A stretch of 64,000 nt of DNA from Occallatibacter savannae (lineage in GTDB: Bacteria; Acidobacteriota; Terriglobia; Terriglobales; Acidobacteriaceae), in contig NZ_QFFY01000003.1 of NCBI RefSeq assembly GCF_003131205.1, positions 124,001 through 188,000 of the forward strand, in the 5' to 3' direction. This document shows positions 36,601 through 45,950 of this stretch, piece by piece. Every line of letters begins with the position of its first letter. The first letter of the stretch is position 1. The notes under the pieces are model-generated. The model made no database searches and was not told the origin of the DNA. It was given only the letters and a program-made list of their open reading frames with translations. The position numbers were made by a program, and so were the translations under genes.

Positions 36601-37469
36601 CCGCGCACCACCTCTCGCGCACGGATGCGGGCGTTAAGAACGGCCACGCACAATAACGATGTGACGACCAAGACCGAAACTATAGCGATATTCGGAAACC
36701 AGAACATGGGATTTCCGAATGGCGGGACTCCGAGCAGCCGCATCCAGAGCTCGCTCATGACCACCGGCACATTCAGCAGGAATCCCCACCTTGTGCGTAG
36801 AATCGCGCTCACCATGCCGCCAACACCGGCCGGGACAAAGACGACGGCAAAGATTGCTCCGGTCGCAACCACCCGCCACTTTACCCATGATGATACTGCG
36901 AGGCAGACGAGCGACAATACGACGATCCAGACGAGTGCGCCGGTGAACAGACCGAATGCAACGCCAAGGTGTCCCACAGCCCACGGCACGGGCGAGGCAT
37001 AGCACTGGTAAACGAAGAGCAGCAAAAGAGGGATCCACGTTACGTAGGATAGAGAAAGCACGAGGGCGATAAACTTACCGAGTACATAGCCGAAGCGCGA
37101 GATCGGATGGCTCAGCAGAATAGGCATGGCGTTGTCGCCAAGATCGAAGGAGACCAGCCTGGGCGCGATCCATGCAGCGAGCACAAGCGCGAACCAGCTC
37201 TGGACCTCGAGCAGATTGAAAAAGAATCTCTCATTAATCTCGAGCACTTTGCTGTTGCCCACGACGAGCATCTTCGCAAGCGGATTATCCGCCAAATACA
37301 TCAGGACGAGTTCGACCAGGCAGGGCAGCAACGCCAGCACAGCCAGACCGATGGTGATTTTTGAACCCCAGGCTTCCGCGAGCCCGTAGCGTGCAAGCAC
37401 AACCGGGCGTTTCCAGAGCGGAGTGGTTGGTCCCTCGTATGGCCGGTACTCATGCTGGAAGACGGACAT
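36597..37469 (-). CDS. ABC-2 type transporter permease
   Basis: The 290-residue membrane protein has an N-terminal cytoplasmic segment (HEYRPYEGPTTPLWKRPVVLARYGL) and about six helices, with ARLVSFDLGDNAMPILLSHPISRFGYVLGKF as the coupling region. It lies 3 bp after the ATPase gene at 37473-38441 and overlaps the next ATPase gene by 4 bp. It most likely pairs with the upstream ATPase. Confidence 0.85.
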   Translation of the reverse strand: MSVFQHEYRPYEGPTTPLWKRPVVLARYGLAEAWGSKITIGLAVLALLPCLVELVLMYLADNPLAKMLVVGNSKVLEINERFFFNLLEVQSWFALVLAAWIAPRLVSFDLGDNAMPILLSHPISRFGYVLGKFIALVLSLSYVTWIPLLLLFVYQCYASPVPWAVGHLGVAFGLFTGALVWIVVLSLVCLAVSSWVKWRVVATGAIFAVVFVPAGVGGMVSAILRTRWGFLLNVPVVMSELWMRLLGVPPFGNPMFWFPNIAIVSVLVVTSLLCVAVLNARIRAREVVRG

Positions 37470-37472
37470 GCG

Positions 37473-38441
37473 TTACCCTTTCCCTCCGTCAACAAAGGCC
37501 GGCTGTTGAGCATCCCGGGGCATCACTCCTTCGTACTCCATCGCACGCAGGAAGATGTCTTCGAGCGAGTCACGGCGTGTCTGAATTCGCCGGATTTCCG
37601 CCCCGGTTTCAGCAGCTGTGATGTAAAGGTCACGCTGACTCAGCGCGTCGGGCATCACCACTTTGACGCGGCCTCCTGCAAAGCGGGCACACTCGCAGCC
37701 GAGAGCATTCATCTTTTGCGCGAAGGCCTCTGTATCTCCTGTCATCTCCATTTCGATGAAGTTGCGATGAGAGCGGCGCTCTTCTTCAATATTCGAGATC
37801 GCCGCGATCGTGCCCTTCTTCAGGATCAGCACCTCGTCGCAGGTCTCGTCTATGTCGCGCAGAAGGTGCGAGGAGATGAGCATATGCATGCTTCCCTCTT
37901 TGCGAATCTCTTTGATCAGTTGGACCATGCGCTGTCGCGCGGTGGGATCCAGGCCATTGGTGGGTTCATCGAGGATCAGTAGCTTCGGGCCATGGGCGAG
38001 CGCTTGCGCCAGCTTGATCAACTGCTTCATTCCCAGGGAGTAGGTGCTGATCTTGCGATAGCGCACTTCGCCCAACCCAACGTAAAACAGCGCCTCGTGC
38101 GCGCGTTCCAGCGCTGCAGCGGGAGGAAGCCCGGAAAGCTCGGCCATGTAGCGTACAAAGCGAACGCCGCTCATGTTTCCGATGAAGGAGTCGTTTTCCG
38201 GCATGTAGCCCACGCTCTGCCGGATACGCATCCGATCGGTTCGAGCATCCATCCCCAGCACTTTGGCGGTGCCAGCGGAGGGTTCGTGAAATCCGAGGAG
38301 CGTGTTGATCAGCGTTGACTTCCCGGCACCGTTCGGCCCGAGCAGTCCAACGGCGCGACCGCGCAGCTCTCCTGTCAGCCCGCTGAGGACGGTGCGGCCG
38401 CCAAGCCGCACCTCCAGCCGATCCAGTGCAATCACGCCCAT
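37473..38441 (-). CDS. ABC transporter ATP-binding protein
   Basis: The 322-residue ATPase has Walker [10 protein letters not shown] (35-43), signature [13 protein letters not shown], Walker [14 protein letters not shown], and switch His in [13 protein letters not shown]-terminal ~100-residue regulatory part follows ([23 protein letters not shown]). It lies 19 bp after the anti-sigma-like gene and starts the transporter part of the operon. Confidence 0.93.
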   Translation of the reverse strand: MGVIALDRLEVRLGGRTVLSGLTGELRGRAVGLLGPNGAGKSTLINTLLGFHEPSAGTAKVLGMDARTDRMRIRQSVGYMPENDSFIGNMSGVRFVRYMAELSGLPPAAALERAHEALFYVGLGEVRYRKISTYSLGMKQLIKLAQALAHGPKLLILDEPTNGLDPTARQRMVQLIKEIRKEGSMHMLISSHLLRDIDETCDEVLILKKGTIAAISNIEEERRSHRNFIEMEMTGDTEAFAQKMNALGCECARFAGGRVKVVMPDALSQRDLYITAAETGAEIRRIQTRRDSLEDIFLRAMEYEGVMPRDAQQPAFVDGGKG

Positions 38442-38460
38442 GCGAATCCTTACGTGTGGC

Positions 38461-41037
38461 TTACTGCTTTAGTTCCGTGCTGCTCAGCTGGCCCTGTTTC
38501 TCTGCCTTGAGTATCTGGCCCAAGGTGAGGAAGTCAAAGCCGAACATGTTGCTGTTGCTTGCTGCTTCGATTCGTGAATCCTTGCCCCACGCGCAGATTG
38601 CAGTGGGATGAGAATCTGCAGCCAATTTCCTGATGGCGTCCGCCGACGAGCCGCTCATCTGGGACAACAGCGGCGTCAGCACGGGCCCCAGGTTCTGATA
38701 CGCAACCGCTGAGTAATTCTCGTTCTGATCCACGGGCAGGAGCGCTTTGAAGCTGGACGAGTGAGCCAGCGTGTTGCCCGAAGTATGCGCCTGCATGGCT
38801 TCCATCAGCAGAGCACGCGTCGGCGCGAGGATCATATACCCGCTTGCGTAGGTGTACTCCGCGACTTGAGCGCCCGTACCCGGATCTCGAACTTCAAAGA
38901 AGGTCTGTCCGCCGGACTGCGTGCTGCTGATCGCGATGCCGTGCTTGTCCTTGCTCTGGAAGTGGGTGCCGGCTGCCTGCACAAGCCGCTCGAGCGTTGA
39001 CTGGAATCGCGCAGAGTCTTTCACCTCGGCCACGATCTTCCACGATGGTGTAGGCAACACCGGACCGTCGAGCGCGAAGGTAAACTCCCCGCCGAGATTT
39101 GCTGCAAGATCGTTGCGGATGTCGATGCCTAATTCTGCCTGGGCCTTGTTGAACTCATCGGTTTTGTGGTCGTTGCCGGCCATCATTGCCATCATGTCGT
39201 CGAGGATGGATGCCGGTTCTTTGGTCACTCCTGCAACCACCAGTGCGGCATTCGGCGAGACGAAATCGAGAGAACCCACCGGAGCCGGCGCCCCTAGCCA
39301 GGAAGCCACGCGCTGGCGACTGCCGGAGAACTGGAGATTCAGGTGGTTGTCGATTCCATTGTTCGTCTGGCGATGTTCGGCGATCAGGTAGCGCACGCCG
39401 CTTACGCCTGATTCCTGCATGAATGCAGACGCATGCTTGCCGCCATGCACTCCTGCTTCTTCCATCATGCGCTGCAGGTTAGCAGCAAGAATGATTCCCG
39501 CACCGCGATTGTAGGCCGCTGCGATCTGCTGACCGAAGTCGCCGGTTGCGAATCCACTTGCGCCCGCATTGAGCTGCGCATCGATGGTCTTGAGGGTTTC
39601 GATACTGTTGGAAAAGATAACTTCCTTTTCGCGAACCAAGGCGTATCCGCCGTGTCCGCCAGTCGCAGTCGAATTCAGGCCGTTCTCGTCGAGCACGGTC
39701 AGACCCTCATGGCCTTCTTTTGCGAACTCCTGCTTCAGCAGAGCCGCCAACCCCTGGCGCTGTACGTCCGCAACGACGGCGAAACCGGGCCCTGTCTGCT
39801 GTTTCAAAGCAACGATGACCATCTCGTCGCCGATGTACTGGCTCATATCGTGAACCTTGTTCACCAGCTCGTCCAGCTGAGCAGTTTTGTCCTGCCTGCC
39901 TGTGTTCCACCACTTCTGCAGCACGGGGCTTTGCTTCAGCTGATCGTCAAAGATCGATTTTGCCTGCGTGACGAAGTCGCCCAGATTGGGGACGCTGACA
40001 TAAAGTTGCGTGTCCGCCGGCACGCGGTTGAGCAGGTCGCTCCCGTAGCGCGGCTGCGGCATCGGGATCTGCTCGATCTTGTGTTGCAGCATTGAGAACT
40101 GCGCAAGCAGTTCCAGGTACTCATTGCGATTCGGGCTCCAAGCCACCTGTTCAGTCAGCGGCTCCGGCGCGAGGTTCTCCGTCGTGGAGAACATATCGCC
40201 AGCATGCACCATGGACCGAACACCGGAATGGCGAACCTCAACAGCGCCCTGCAGAACACCTATCCGGGACCCCTTGATGCCGGAATCCACAGAGAATACG
40301 GTGCCGGTCACCGCAACGCGGCAATCTTCGGTCTGCACGTACAGATGCCCCGACTTGCGATGCATGGCCTTAACGATCACAGCGCCGCGATCGAGATCGA
40401 GGGTTGCGTTATGACCGCGTGCCTGGAAGCCCAGCGCGCTGCGCTCGTTCATTTCTACGGTTGAGCCGTCAGCGAGTCGAACAACGGCATGCGACCCGCC
40501 GCTCGTCCGCAGAATATCGCCGTCATGCAGTTGCGCACCCGGGGCGAGAAGCCGATCGCCTGAATCGGTGATGAGAGATGCGGATCCGTCGATGGATTGC
40601 ACCTCCGCGCGAACACCGGGCGGTACCTGCCAATATGCCTGATACACAAAGAGACCAGCCGCCGCGACTGCGAGCGACGCGGCCATCGCCCAGGCCATCG
40701 CAAGCGGACGTATCCTGGGTCGGATGGGCACGACCTTTGGGACCGACCAGTTCACTGCTCCCGAGCCGGTACGCAAGCGGCGGTAGCATACGGCGCACTC
40801 GCGCAGGTGCGCTTCGACCAGCAAAGCTCGCGTTACCGGCAGTGTGCCTGCACGATATGAATCGAGGAGCGGCCGCATGTCGTCGCAGCTCTCGACCGCA
40901 TCTGCACTCGCAGCGAATACGATCCCTAGCCTTTTCGCAACCTTATCGGCAGAAACAGCCAGGTCGTCCGCACTCGGTTTCACTGCGCGCATTGCTTCGG
41001 TGGCTTGATCCAGCAGAATTTCGTCCTGATTCTTCAT
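38461..41037 (-). CDS. Membrane anti-sigma-like protein with FecR and DUF3352 domains
   Basis: From the ATG at 41037 the product is 858 residues. A cytoplasmic N-terminus carries a zinc-finger anti-sigma pattern H77xxxC81xxC84 (HLRECAVC); one membrane helix (~113-134) follows; a FecR-like domain (~150-255; [28 protein letters not shown]) and a long DUF3352-type region (~300-850) lie outside. The start overlaps the ECF sigma gene by 4 bp, so this is very probably its cognate anti-sigma factor, with an unusually large extracytoplasmic sensor. A 64-residue upstream extension overlaps the sigma gene and is rejected. The signal is unknown. Confidence 0.85.
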   Translation of the reverse strand: MKNQDEILLDQATEAMRAVKPSADDLAVSADKVAKRLGIVFAASADAVESCDDMRPLLDSYRAGTLPVTRALLVEAHLRECAVCYRRLRTGSGAVNWSVPKVVPIRPRIRPLAMAWAMAASLAVAAAGLFVYQAYWQVPPGVRAEVQSIDGSASLITDSGDRLLAPGAQLHDGDILRTSGGSHAVVRLADGSTVEMNERSALGFQARGHNATLDLDRGAVIVKAMHRKSGHLYVQTEDCRVAVTGTVFSVDSGIKGSRIGVLQGAVEVRHSGVRSMVHAGDMFSTTENLAPEPLTEQVAWSPNRNEYLELLAQFSMLQHKIEQIPMPQPRYGSDLLNRVPADTQLYVSVPNLGDFVTQAKSIFDDQLKQSPVLQKWWNTGRQDKTAQLDELVNKVHDMSQYIGDEMVIVALKQQTGPGFAVVADVQRQGLAALLKQEFAKEGHEGLTVLDENGLNSTATGGHGGYALVREKEVIFSNSIETLKTIDAQLNAGASGFATGDFGQQIAAAYNRGAGIILAANLQRMMEEAGVHGGKHASAFMQESGVSGVRYLIAEHRQTNNGIDNHLNLQFSGSRQRVASWLGAPAPVGSLDFVSPNAALVVAGVTKEPASILDDMMAMMAGNDHKTDEFNKAQAELGIDIRNDLAANLGGEFTFALDGPVLPTPSWKIVAEVKDSARFQSTLERLVQAAGTHFQSKDKHGIAISSTQSGGQTFFEVRDPGTGAQVAEYTYASGYMILAPTRALLMEAMQAHTSGNTLAHSSSFKALLPVDQNENYSAVAYQNLGPVLTPLLSQMSGSSADAIRKLAADSHPTAICAWGKDSRIEAASNSNMFGFDFLTLGQILKAEKQGQLSSTELKQ

Positions 41038-41594
41038 CGGTTCCCCCGTTCCATCTCGCTCAACCGCTTCTTCAGCTTCGATCGCACCTGGTGCAGCGTC
41101 ACGGCAACTACGGCTTGCGACGTGTGCATCAGTGCGGCGATCTCGCGGTTGTCCAGTTCTTCCACATAACGCAGCGTGAACATCTCTGCCGCGCGTGGGC
41201 TTAGCTCCCCAAGCGCTGTACGTAGACATTCAACCAACTGACCAGCGGCTGCCTCAGCTTCCGGTCGTGACCCTCGCCCTTGCGATGGGACAGAGGCGGC
41301 GGAGTCGAGGGACTCGGTCTGCCTTCGCCGGAGCAGGTCGAGTGCTCCGTTGATGGCAGCCCTGTACAGATAGCTACCCGCATTGCTCATGGCGAGGTCG
41401 TCGCCCGCCGTGAGCCGGAGGAAGACGCTCTGCGCTATATCTTCCGCGTCTGCCATGCTGCCGGTGATTCGGTAAGCAGCCATCAGAACGCGGCGATGAT
41501 GCATCGCGAACAGATCGGAAAGACGCTCACGCGTTTCCACCGCCGGCATGGTTGGGATGGCGATCGCCACGGGTTGCCCTTTCTGAGCGTTCAT
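41034..41594 (-). CDS. ECF-type RNA polymerase sigma factor
   Basis: The 186 residues carry region 2 (LFAMHHRRVLMAAYRITGSM, then DAEDIAQSVFLRL) and region 4 (LGELSPRAAEMFTLRYVEELDNREIAALMHTSQAVVAVTLHQVRSK). Regions 1 and 3 are missing, as in ECF sigma factors. It is the first gene of the operon and is coupled by a 4-bp overlap to the zinc-finger anti-sigma-like gene. Autoregulation from the 126-bp upstream gap is likely but no motif was confirmed. Confidence 0.93.
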   Translation of the reverse strand: MNAQKGQPVAIAIPTMPAVETRERLSDLFAMHHRRVLMAAYRITGSMADAEDIAQSVFLRLTAGDDLAMSNAGSYLYRAAINGALDLLRRRQTESLDSAASVPSQGRGSRPEAEAAAGQLVECLRTALGELSPRAAEMFTLRYVEELDNREIAALMHTSQAVVAVTLHQVRSKLKKRLSEMERGNR

Positions 41595-41720
41595 ATGGAT
41601 GACGTGAGAACCAGCCGAATATTAATCCAGCTGTGGTCCTGTACGCCAAAAACGCTAGATCAGTTCAAAAATGCAGGGGTTAGCCGAGATTTGCAAGCGA
41701 TGAGGGGGCTCGATCTTCGT

Positions 41721-43430
41721 CTATTCCGTCTTTGCCAACACTGTGATCAGGTTCTCGCGATTACGGTTAGCCAGGGAGTCGGCATGAGCCAGAACCCTGA
41801 ACCACACGACCCCAGAGATCGCGGCCAGCACCAGAAGGCAAGGTGCAGCCATCCAACTCCGGCCGAGGAATGTGCAGAGTTCGGTAATGAGAACGCCGCA
41901 CCCAATCACGAGCAACTGAATCAGCATGCTAACCAGGGCGCTGGCTTGCGAGCCGCGTTGCCTTGAAAGTCGCCCGAGGTTCACTCGATAGGGCATCGTC
42001 ATCGACAGCAGGTTTCCTGCAGCGAGATTGGTCGGGACGGCGAATAAGACCCAGGCAGCGGTTGTAGCCGCGAGCGTGGCGTCCGGCCAGCCAAGGCGAA
42101 TCGCTGCGAACACCGCGGCCAGAGAAGCCACGACACAGAACAAAGCTCCATGAAGGAGGTTCTTTGCAAGCAGCACGGTCCGCATCGGCGTTGGTGAGAG
42201 AAACAGCACCTGGATTGCAGTCCCCTCCGAGCCCAGATTGTTGAAGATCATCTGGGTGAAGCCGAGCAGTGCATAACAGACACACAGCGGGAATGCCCAA
42301 GTGAAAGCGTGGCCCGTATCGTTCGTATTCTTCAGCACCGAACTGATGACCAGTACGGTAAGCAGCGGGGCACCCATCGCAAAGAGCAGCGGCATGGATC
42401 GAGGTACGATGCGCAGTTCCTTCTCGATGACCGCGGCGATAGGGCCCGAGCCATCGAGCAGCCATTTGGAGTCTTCCGCAGATCGTTTTCGGGCAGCGGG
42501 CGTTTCACTCAAACGCTCGCCAGCGTACTCAGCACGCAACCTGAAGCCAAGCACTACGGCTGAAGCGAAGATATAGGCAATTAGACCCGCTATCGACCTT
42601 GGTAGCAGCCGCATCTCGGCTTCTGCGACCTGGAGCATCCCGTCTGCGGCGATTCCTGGCGGGAGCCACGGTTCGACCACCGTCAGAGATTTCGCCCACT
42701 TCGGCAAGTTGTTCATCACGCTCTGCCCGTCGCCGGGCTGCGTGCCATGATGGGCACGTCGCGGGTGCTGCTGTTCATGCAATGCCGGGTTCAGCAGTTG
42801 CAAACTCAGCATGAAGAGGAGAAAGAGAGCACTGACGATTTCACGCGTTCTGCGCTTGGCTAGCCATTTGTCCACCCATGCCAGCACTGCCCGGCCCAGA
42901 AGGATGTTGAACAGCGCGTAGGTGAAAAGAATCAGTGCTGTCCAACCCGCGAGAGCGGGCCGGGCCAGCGTGGTTCCGATCCAGATTCCGAGACAGCAGA
43001 TACCGCCCAGAATCGCGGGTACGTCCACCAGGCCGAAGGCTACGCTGAGCAGATAGAAGGATCCGAAGCTCACCGGAAAGCGCAGCAAGCTGCTCAGATC
43101 GAACTGTTCCTGAAAGGACGCCAGCGCGATCGGCAACACCTGCCAGACGAGAAACACCGTCCAAAACAATGCGGGCAGGTACTGGAAGTGCTCGGTCCTG
43201 ACCAGCGCGTAAGCCGCGCTCCCAAGCCCGATACCCAGGCCCATTCCCATCATCGAGTAAATGATGAAGGCCACACCCTTCGCGCTGAACTCGAAAGCTC
43301 CCTGCATTGAGCGAATGCTGTTGGTAAGCATCCGGTATCGCATCCAGAGGATGGCGGAGTACTGGTGACGGGCCAAGGAACCGAACGGGCTGGAGGATAC
43401 CGGGGCCGCCAATGCGCCTAGGTCAGCCAT
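41721..43430 (-). CDS. ABC-2 type transporter permease, large form
   Basis: From the ATG at 43430 (AGGAGC eight bases upstream) the product is 569 residues with about 12 predicted helices, twice the usual ABC-2 permease size, so one chain may form the whole channel. The start overlaps the ATPase gene by 13 bp. The last helices lie near 540-560 and the tail is short and polar. An upstream in-frame extension to 43610 overlaps the ATPase gene and is rejected. The substrate is unknown. Confidence 0.82.
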   Translation of the reverse strand: MADLGALAAPVSSSPFGSLARHQYSAILWMRYRMLTNSIRSMQGAFEFSAKGVAFIIYSMMGMGLGIGLGSAAYALVRTEHFQYLPALFWTVFLVWQVLPIALASFQEQFDLSSLLRFPVSFGSFYLLSVAFGLVDVPAILGGICCLGIWIGTTLARPALAGWTALILFTYALFNILLGRAVLAWVDKWLAKRRTREIVSALFLLFMLSLQLLNPALHEQQHPRRAHHGTQPGDGQSVMNNLPKWAKSLTVVEPWLPPGIAADGMLQVAEAEMRLLPRSIAGLIAYIFASAVVLGFRLRAEYAGERLSETPAARKRSAEDSKWLLDGSGPIAAVIEKELRIVPRSMPLLFAMGAPLLTVLVISSVLKNTNDTGHAFTWAFPLCVCYALLGFTQMIFNNLGSEGTAIQVLFLSPTPMRTVLLAKNLLHGALFCVVASLAAVFAAIRLGWPDATLAATTAAWVLFAVPTNLAAGNLLSMTMPYRVNLGRLSRQRGSQASALVSMLIQLLVIGCGVLITELCTFLGRSWMAAPCLLVLAAISGVVWFRVLAHADSLANRNRENLITVLAKTE

Positions 43431-44215
43431 GAAAGCTCCTGTGGCGTCTCCTGTTCTCCCGCACCCACGACGGATAGGAAGATCTCTTCCAGGGTGAGGC
43501 GTTGCTCGCTTTCCGTTCCCAAGAGGGTGCTCGCCACGCCCGATCGCAGCTCTTCGATCGACCCATTTGCCACCAGCCGCCCCTGCTGAATGATGGCGAC
43601 GTGACTGCAAAGCCGCTCCACGATTTCGAGCACGTGGGAAGTGAGGAAGATGGTCGCGCCGCGGTTGATCATGCCTTGCAGCATGGTCTTCAGCATGCCT
43701 GCGGCGATGGCATCCACGCCCTCGAAAGGCTCATCGAGGAACAACACGCGAGGTCCGTGAATCACGGCTGCAGCGAGCGCGAGTTTCTTCTGCATGCCAT
43801 GAGAGAAGTCTGTAATCAGTTTCCGGCGTTCGTCTGCCAGTTGCATGAACTCGAGAAGTTCTTCTGTGCGCCGGTTCACGGTTTCGCGTTCCAGCCCATA
43901 CATGCGACCGACGAAGCGCAGATATTCAGGGGCGGTGAGCCGGCCCATGAGGGCCATGCCCTCGGGAACGACGCCGATCTGCCGCTTCAAGTCGAGCGCG
44001 CCCGCGCTGAATGGTTTTCCAAGAATTTCGATCGACCCGGCCGTCGGCTCGAGAAGGCCCGTGAGCATCTTGATGGTCGTCGACTTGCCGGCGCCGTTAG
44101 GCCCGAGAAAACCGAAGAACTGGCCACTTGCGACCGTGAACGTCACATCCTGGACCGCGGTGAGTGCGCCGAAGGTCCGCGTCAGTCCACGGGTCTGAAT
44201 CGCCGGAATTGCCAT
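43418..44215 (-). CDS. ABC transporter ATP-binding protein
   Basis: The 265-residue ATPase starts at 44215 (AIQTRGLTRTFGALTAVQDV). Walker [10 protein letters not shown] (38-46), signature FSHGMQKKLALAAA, Walker B VLFLDEPFEGVDA and switch His in FLTSHVLEIVE are present. The FEGVD variant in place of the usual NGLDP is minor. It pairs with the overlapping 569-residue permease. A GTG at 44257 is an alternative start; neither has a good ribosome site. Confidence 0.92.
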   Translation of the reverse strand: MAIPAIQTRGLTRTFGALTAVQDVTFTVASGQFFGFLGPNGAGKSTTIKMLTGLLEPTAGSIEILGKPFSAGALDLKRQIGVVPEGMALMGRLTAPEYLRFVGRMYGLERETVNRRTEELLEFMQLADERRKLITDFSHGMQKKLALAAAVIHGPRVLFLDEPFEGVDAIAAGMLKTMLQGMINRGATIFLTSHVLEIVERLCSHVAIIQQGRLVANGSIEELRSGVASTLLGTESEQRLTLEEIFLSVVGAGEQETPQELSWLT

Positions 44216-44280
44216 GTGCGGCAAGGATATCAAGGTCGACGAGCCGGGCAATACCACAGCCGTAACACTGCGAGCATGAG

Positions 44281-45816
44281 CTACTGACCCTGTTCCCCGA
44301 TGGCGAAAGGATCGTTATTCCGGTCAGTCACCTCGACGATGCTCGCGAGACGCAAAGCCAAGGATTCAGTCCAGCTCCCTTCCGGTACGCGCCAGCTCCA
44401 GTTTCCATGCGGTATTGCGGGCGTATTCATCCGGGCCTCAGAACCTAACTCGAGCAGATCCTGAACCGGGTAGATCGAGACTTGCGCAACACTTGATGCG
44501 GCCGAGCGAATGAGCGGCCAAGTCGGTTTACCCTGCACGGGGCCCACGAGCGCTTCAACTGCCGCGTGCTCCACATCGCCTGTCACACTCCACCAGCCCT
44601 GCGTAGTGTCATTGTCGTGGGTTCCGGTGTACGCCACCATTCCCGGGACGAACTGATGGGGCAGGTGCATGTGCGCCCCCTTGTCGCTGAAACCAAACTG
44701 CAGCACACGCATACCCGGCATTGCCAGAGCCAGGCGCAGAGCATCCACGTCCGGAGTGATAAGACCCAAATCTTCGGCGACGAGCGGCAGTGGGCCGAGC
44801 ACCGTCTCGAGCGTGCGGAATAGCTCAAGACCTGGAGCCGTGATCCACTCGCCATTGATGGCGGTGACCTCATCGGCGCGTATGGACCAGTAGGCCGCGA
44901 AGCCGCGGAAGTGATCGAGCCGAATGATGTCATAGAGAGCACGTGACCTGCGCATGCGGTCCACCCACCAGTCGAACCCGCGCTTCTCCAGCACGTCCCA
45001 TCGATAAAGAGGATTCCCCCATCTCTGTCCGGTAGGCGAGAAATAGTCAGGTGGTACCCCAGCTATGTGAATCGGCTTGAGCTCATCGTCTAGTTCGAAG
45101 ATCTCCGGATTGGCCCACACATCCGCGGAATCCATGCTGACGAAGATAGCCACGTCGCCGAGAATGCGAATGCCGTGCTGTGCAGCTGCAGAGCGCAAGT
45201 TTGCCCACTGAGTGGCAAACGCGAACTGCAGGACCTGCTCCTGAGCCAACGTTCTGCCCGCCTCTGCTGCGATCTTTGCGAGAGCTTTGGGATCGCGGCG
45301 GCGAATTTCATCCGGCCACGCAGTCCAGGCGCCCGTGTTGTACCTTCGCCGCAACTCCGCATAAAGCGCGTAGTCAGTAAGCCAGTTCGACTCCAACGCG
45401 CAGAAGTCCTGAAAACGGTGCCATTGTCCGGCGAGTTCGGAATCGTGCGGAGCCCTGTCGAGGAAGTTGCCAGCCGCTTCGTACAGCAGCGGAAGCTTGC
45501 GCGTCTCGATCTCCTCGAAGACAACATTTCCGCCACGACCAGCGAGACCCGCGATACGCTCGCCGTCAATCCAGCCCCAGTCGGCAAGATACTCGAGGCT
45601 GATCAGGTATGGATTCCCTGCGAACGCCGAAGACCCAGCGTAAGGCGAGTGTCCATAACCAGTGGGACAGAGGGGAAGCACCTGCCAGACATGCTGTTTC
45701 GCAGCAGCGAGGAACTCGATGAACTCGTGGGCCGCAGGACCGAAATCCCCGATACTCCCGTAAGAAGGCAATGAACTGATATGTAGTAGGACGCCCGATG
45801 ACCGCTGAAAATCCAT
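44281..45816 (-). CDS. malQ: 4-alpha-glucanotransferase (amylomaltase)
   Basis: The 511-residue GH77 enzyme starts at 45816. The N-terminus SSGVLLHISSLPSYGSIGDFG and GYGHSPYAGSSAFAGNPYLISLE are diagnostic. Catalytic residues: nucleophile Asp301 in IIRLDHFRGF, acid/base Glu348 in VAEDLG and transition-state Asp401 in THDNDT. It disproportionates alpha-1,4-glucans in the cytoplasm during glycogen or maltodextrin use. A 31-residue upstream extension is rejected. No other glycogen genes are adjacent; an ABC-2 pair follows on the same strand. Confidence 0.96.
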   Translation of the reverse strand: MDFQRSSGVLLHISSLPSYGSIGDFGPAAHEFIEFLAAAKQHVWQVLPLCPTGYGHSPYAGSSAFAGNPYLISLEYLADWGWIDGERIAGLAGRGGNVVFEEIETRKLPLLYEAAGNFLDRAPHDSELAGQWHRFQDFCALESNWLTDYALYAELRRRYNTGAWTAWPDEIRRRDPKALAKIAAEAGRTLAQEQVLQFAFATQWANLRSAAAQHGIRILGDVAIFVSMDSADVWANPEIFELDDELKPIHIAGVPPDYFSPTGQRWGNPLYRWDVLEKRGFDWWVDRMRRSRALYDIIRLDHFRGFAAYWSIRADEVTAINGEWITAPGLELFRTLETVLGPLPLVAEDLGLITPDVDALRLALAMPGMRVLQFGFSDKGAHMHLPHQFVPGMVAYTGTHDNDTTQGWWSVTGDVEHAAVEALVGPVQGKPTWPLIRSAASSVAQVSIYPVQDLLELGSEARMNTPAIPHGNWSWRVPEGSWTESLALRLASIVEVTDRNNDPFAIGEQGQ

Positions 45817-45894
45817 GCAACTATTCTCTCTGATGCAGCTGCTCCGATGATTGCGGCTTGTGGGGTCGTCCCAAGAGTCGGGCCCAGATGCACC

Positions 45895-45928
45895 AAGGCC
45901 CGCTTCCAATCAATCGAAAGCGGGCCTT
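45895..45928 (-). terminator. Hairpin between the ppiD-like gene and malQ
   Basis: Perfect 11-bp arms AAGGCCCGCTT (45895-45905) and AAGCGGGCCTT (45918-45928) enclose a 12-nt loop, 23 bp past the stop of the minus-strand ppiD-like gene. There is no T run on that strand, so it may act as a weak or Rho-assisted terminator or as an mRNA-stabilising stem. Confidence 0.55.
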
Positions 45929-45950
45929 ATCCCCCCAGGGATTCCGGTAT

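Noticed and set aside
35899-37002. Plus-strand open frame of 367 codons
   Set aside because: It lies opposite the clear ABC ATPase and permease genes with Walker motifs and 4-bp overlaps; its product is His/Arg/Thr-rich without a domain.
38461-41229. Extended start for the anti-sigma-like gene at 41229
   Set aside because: The extra 64 residues overlap the ECF sigma gene out of frame and are Arg/Asp-rich; the ATG at 41037 gives the usual 4-bp overlap and a good ribosome site.
43502-44287. Plus-strand open frame of 261 codons
   Set aside because: It is antisense to a complete ABC ATPase gene with all nucleotide-binding motifs.
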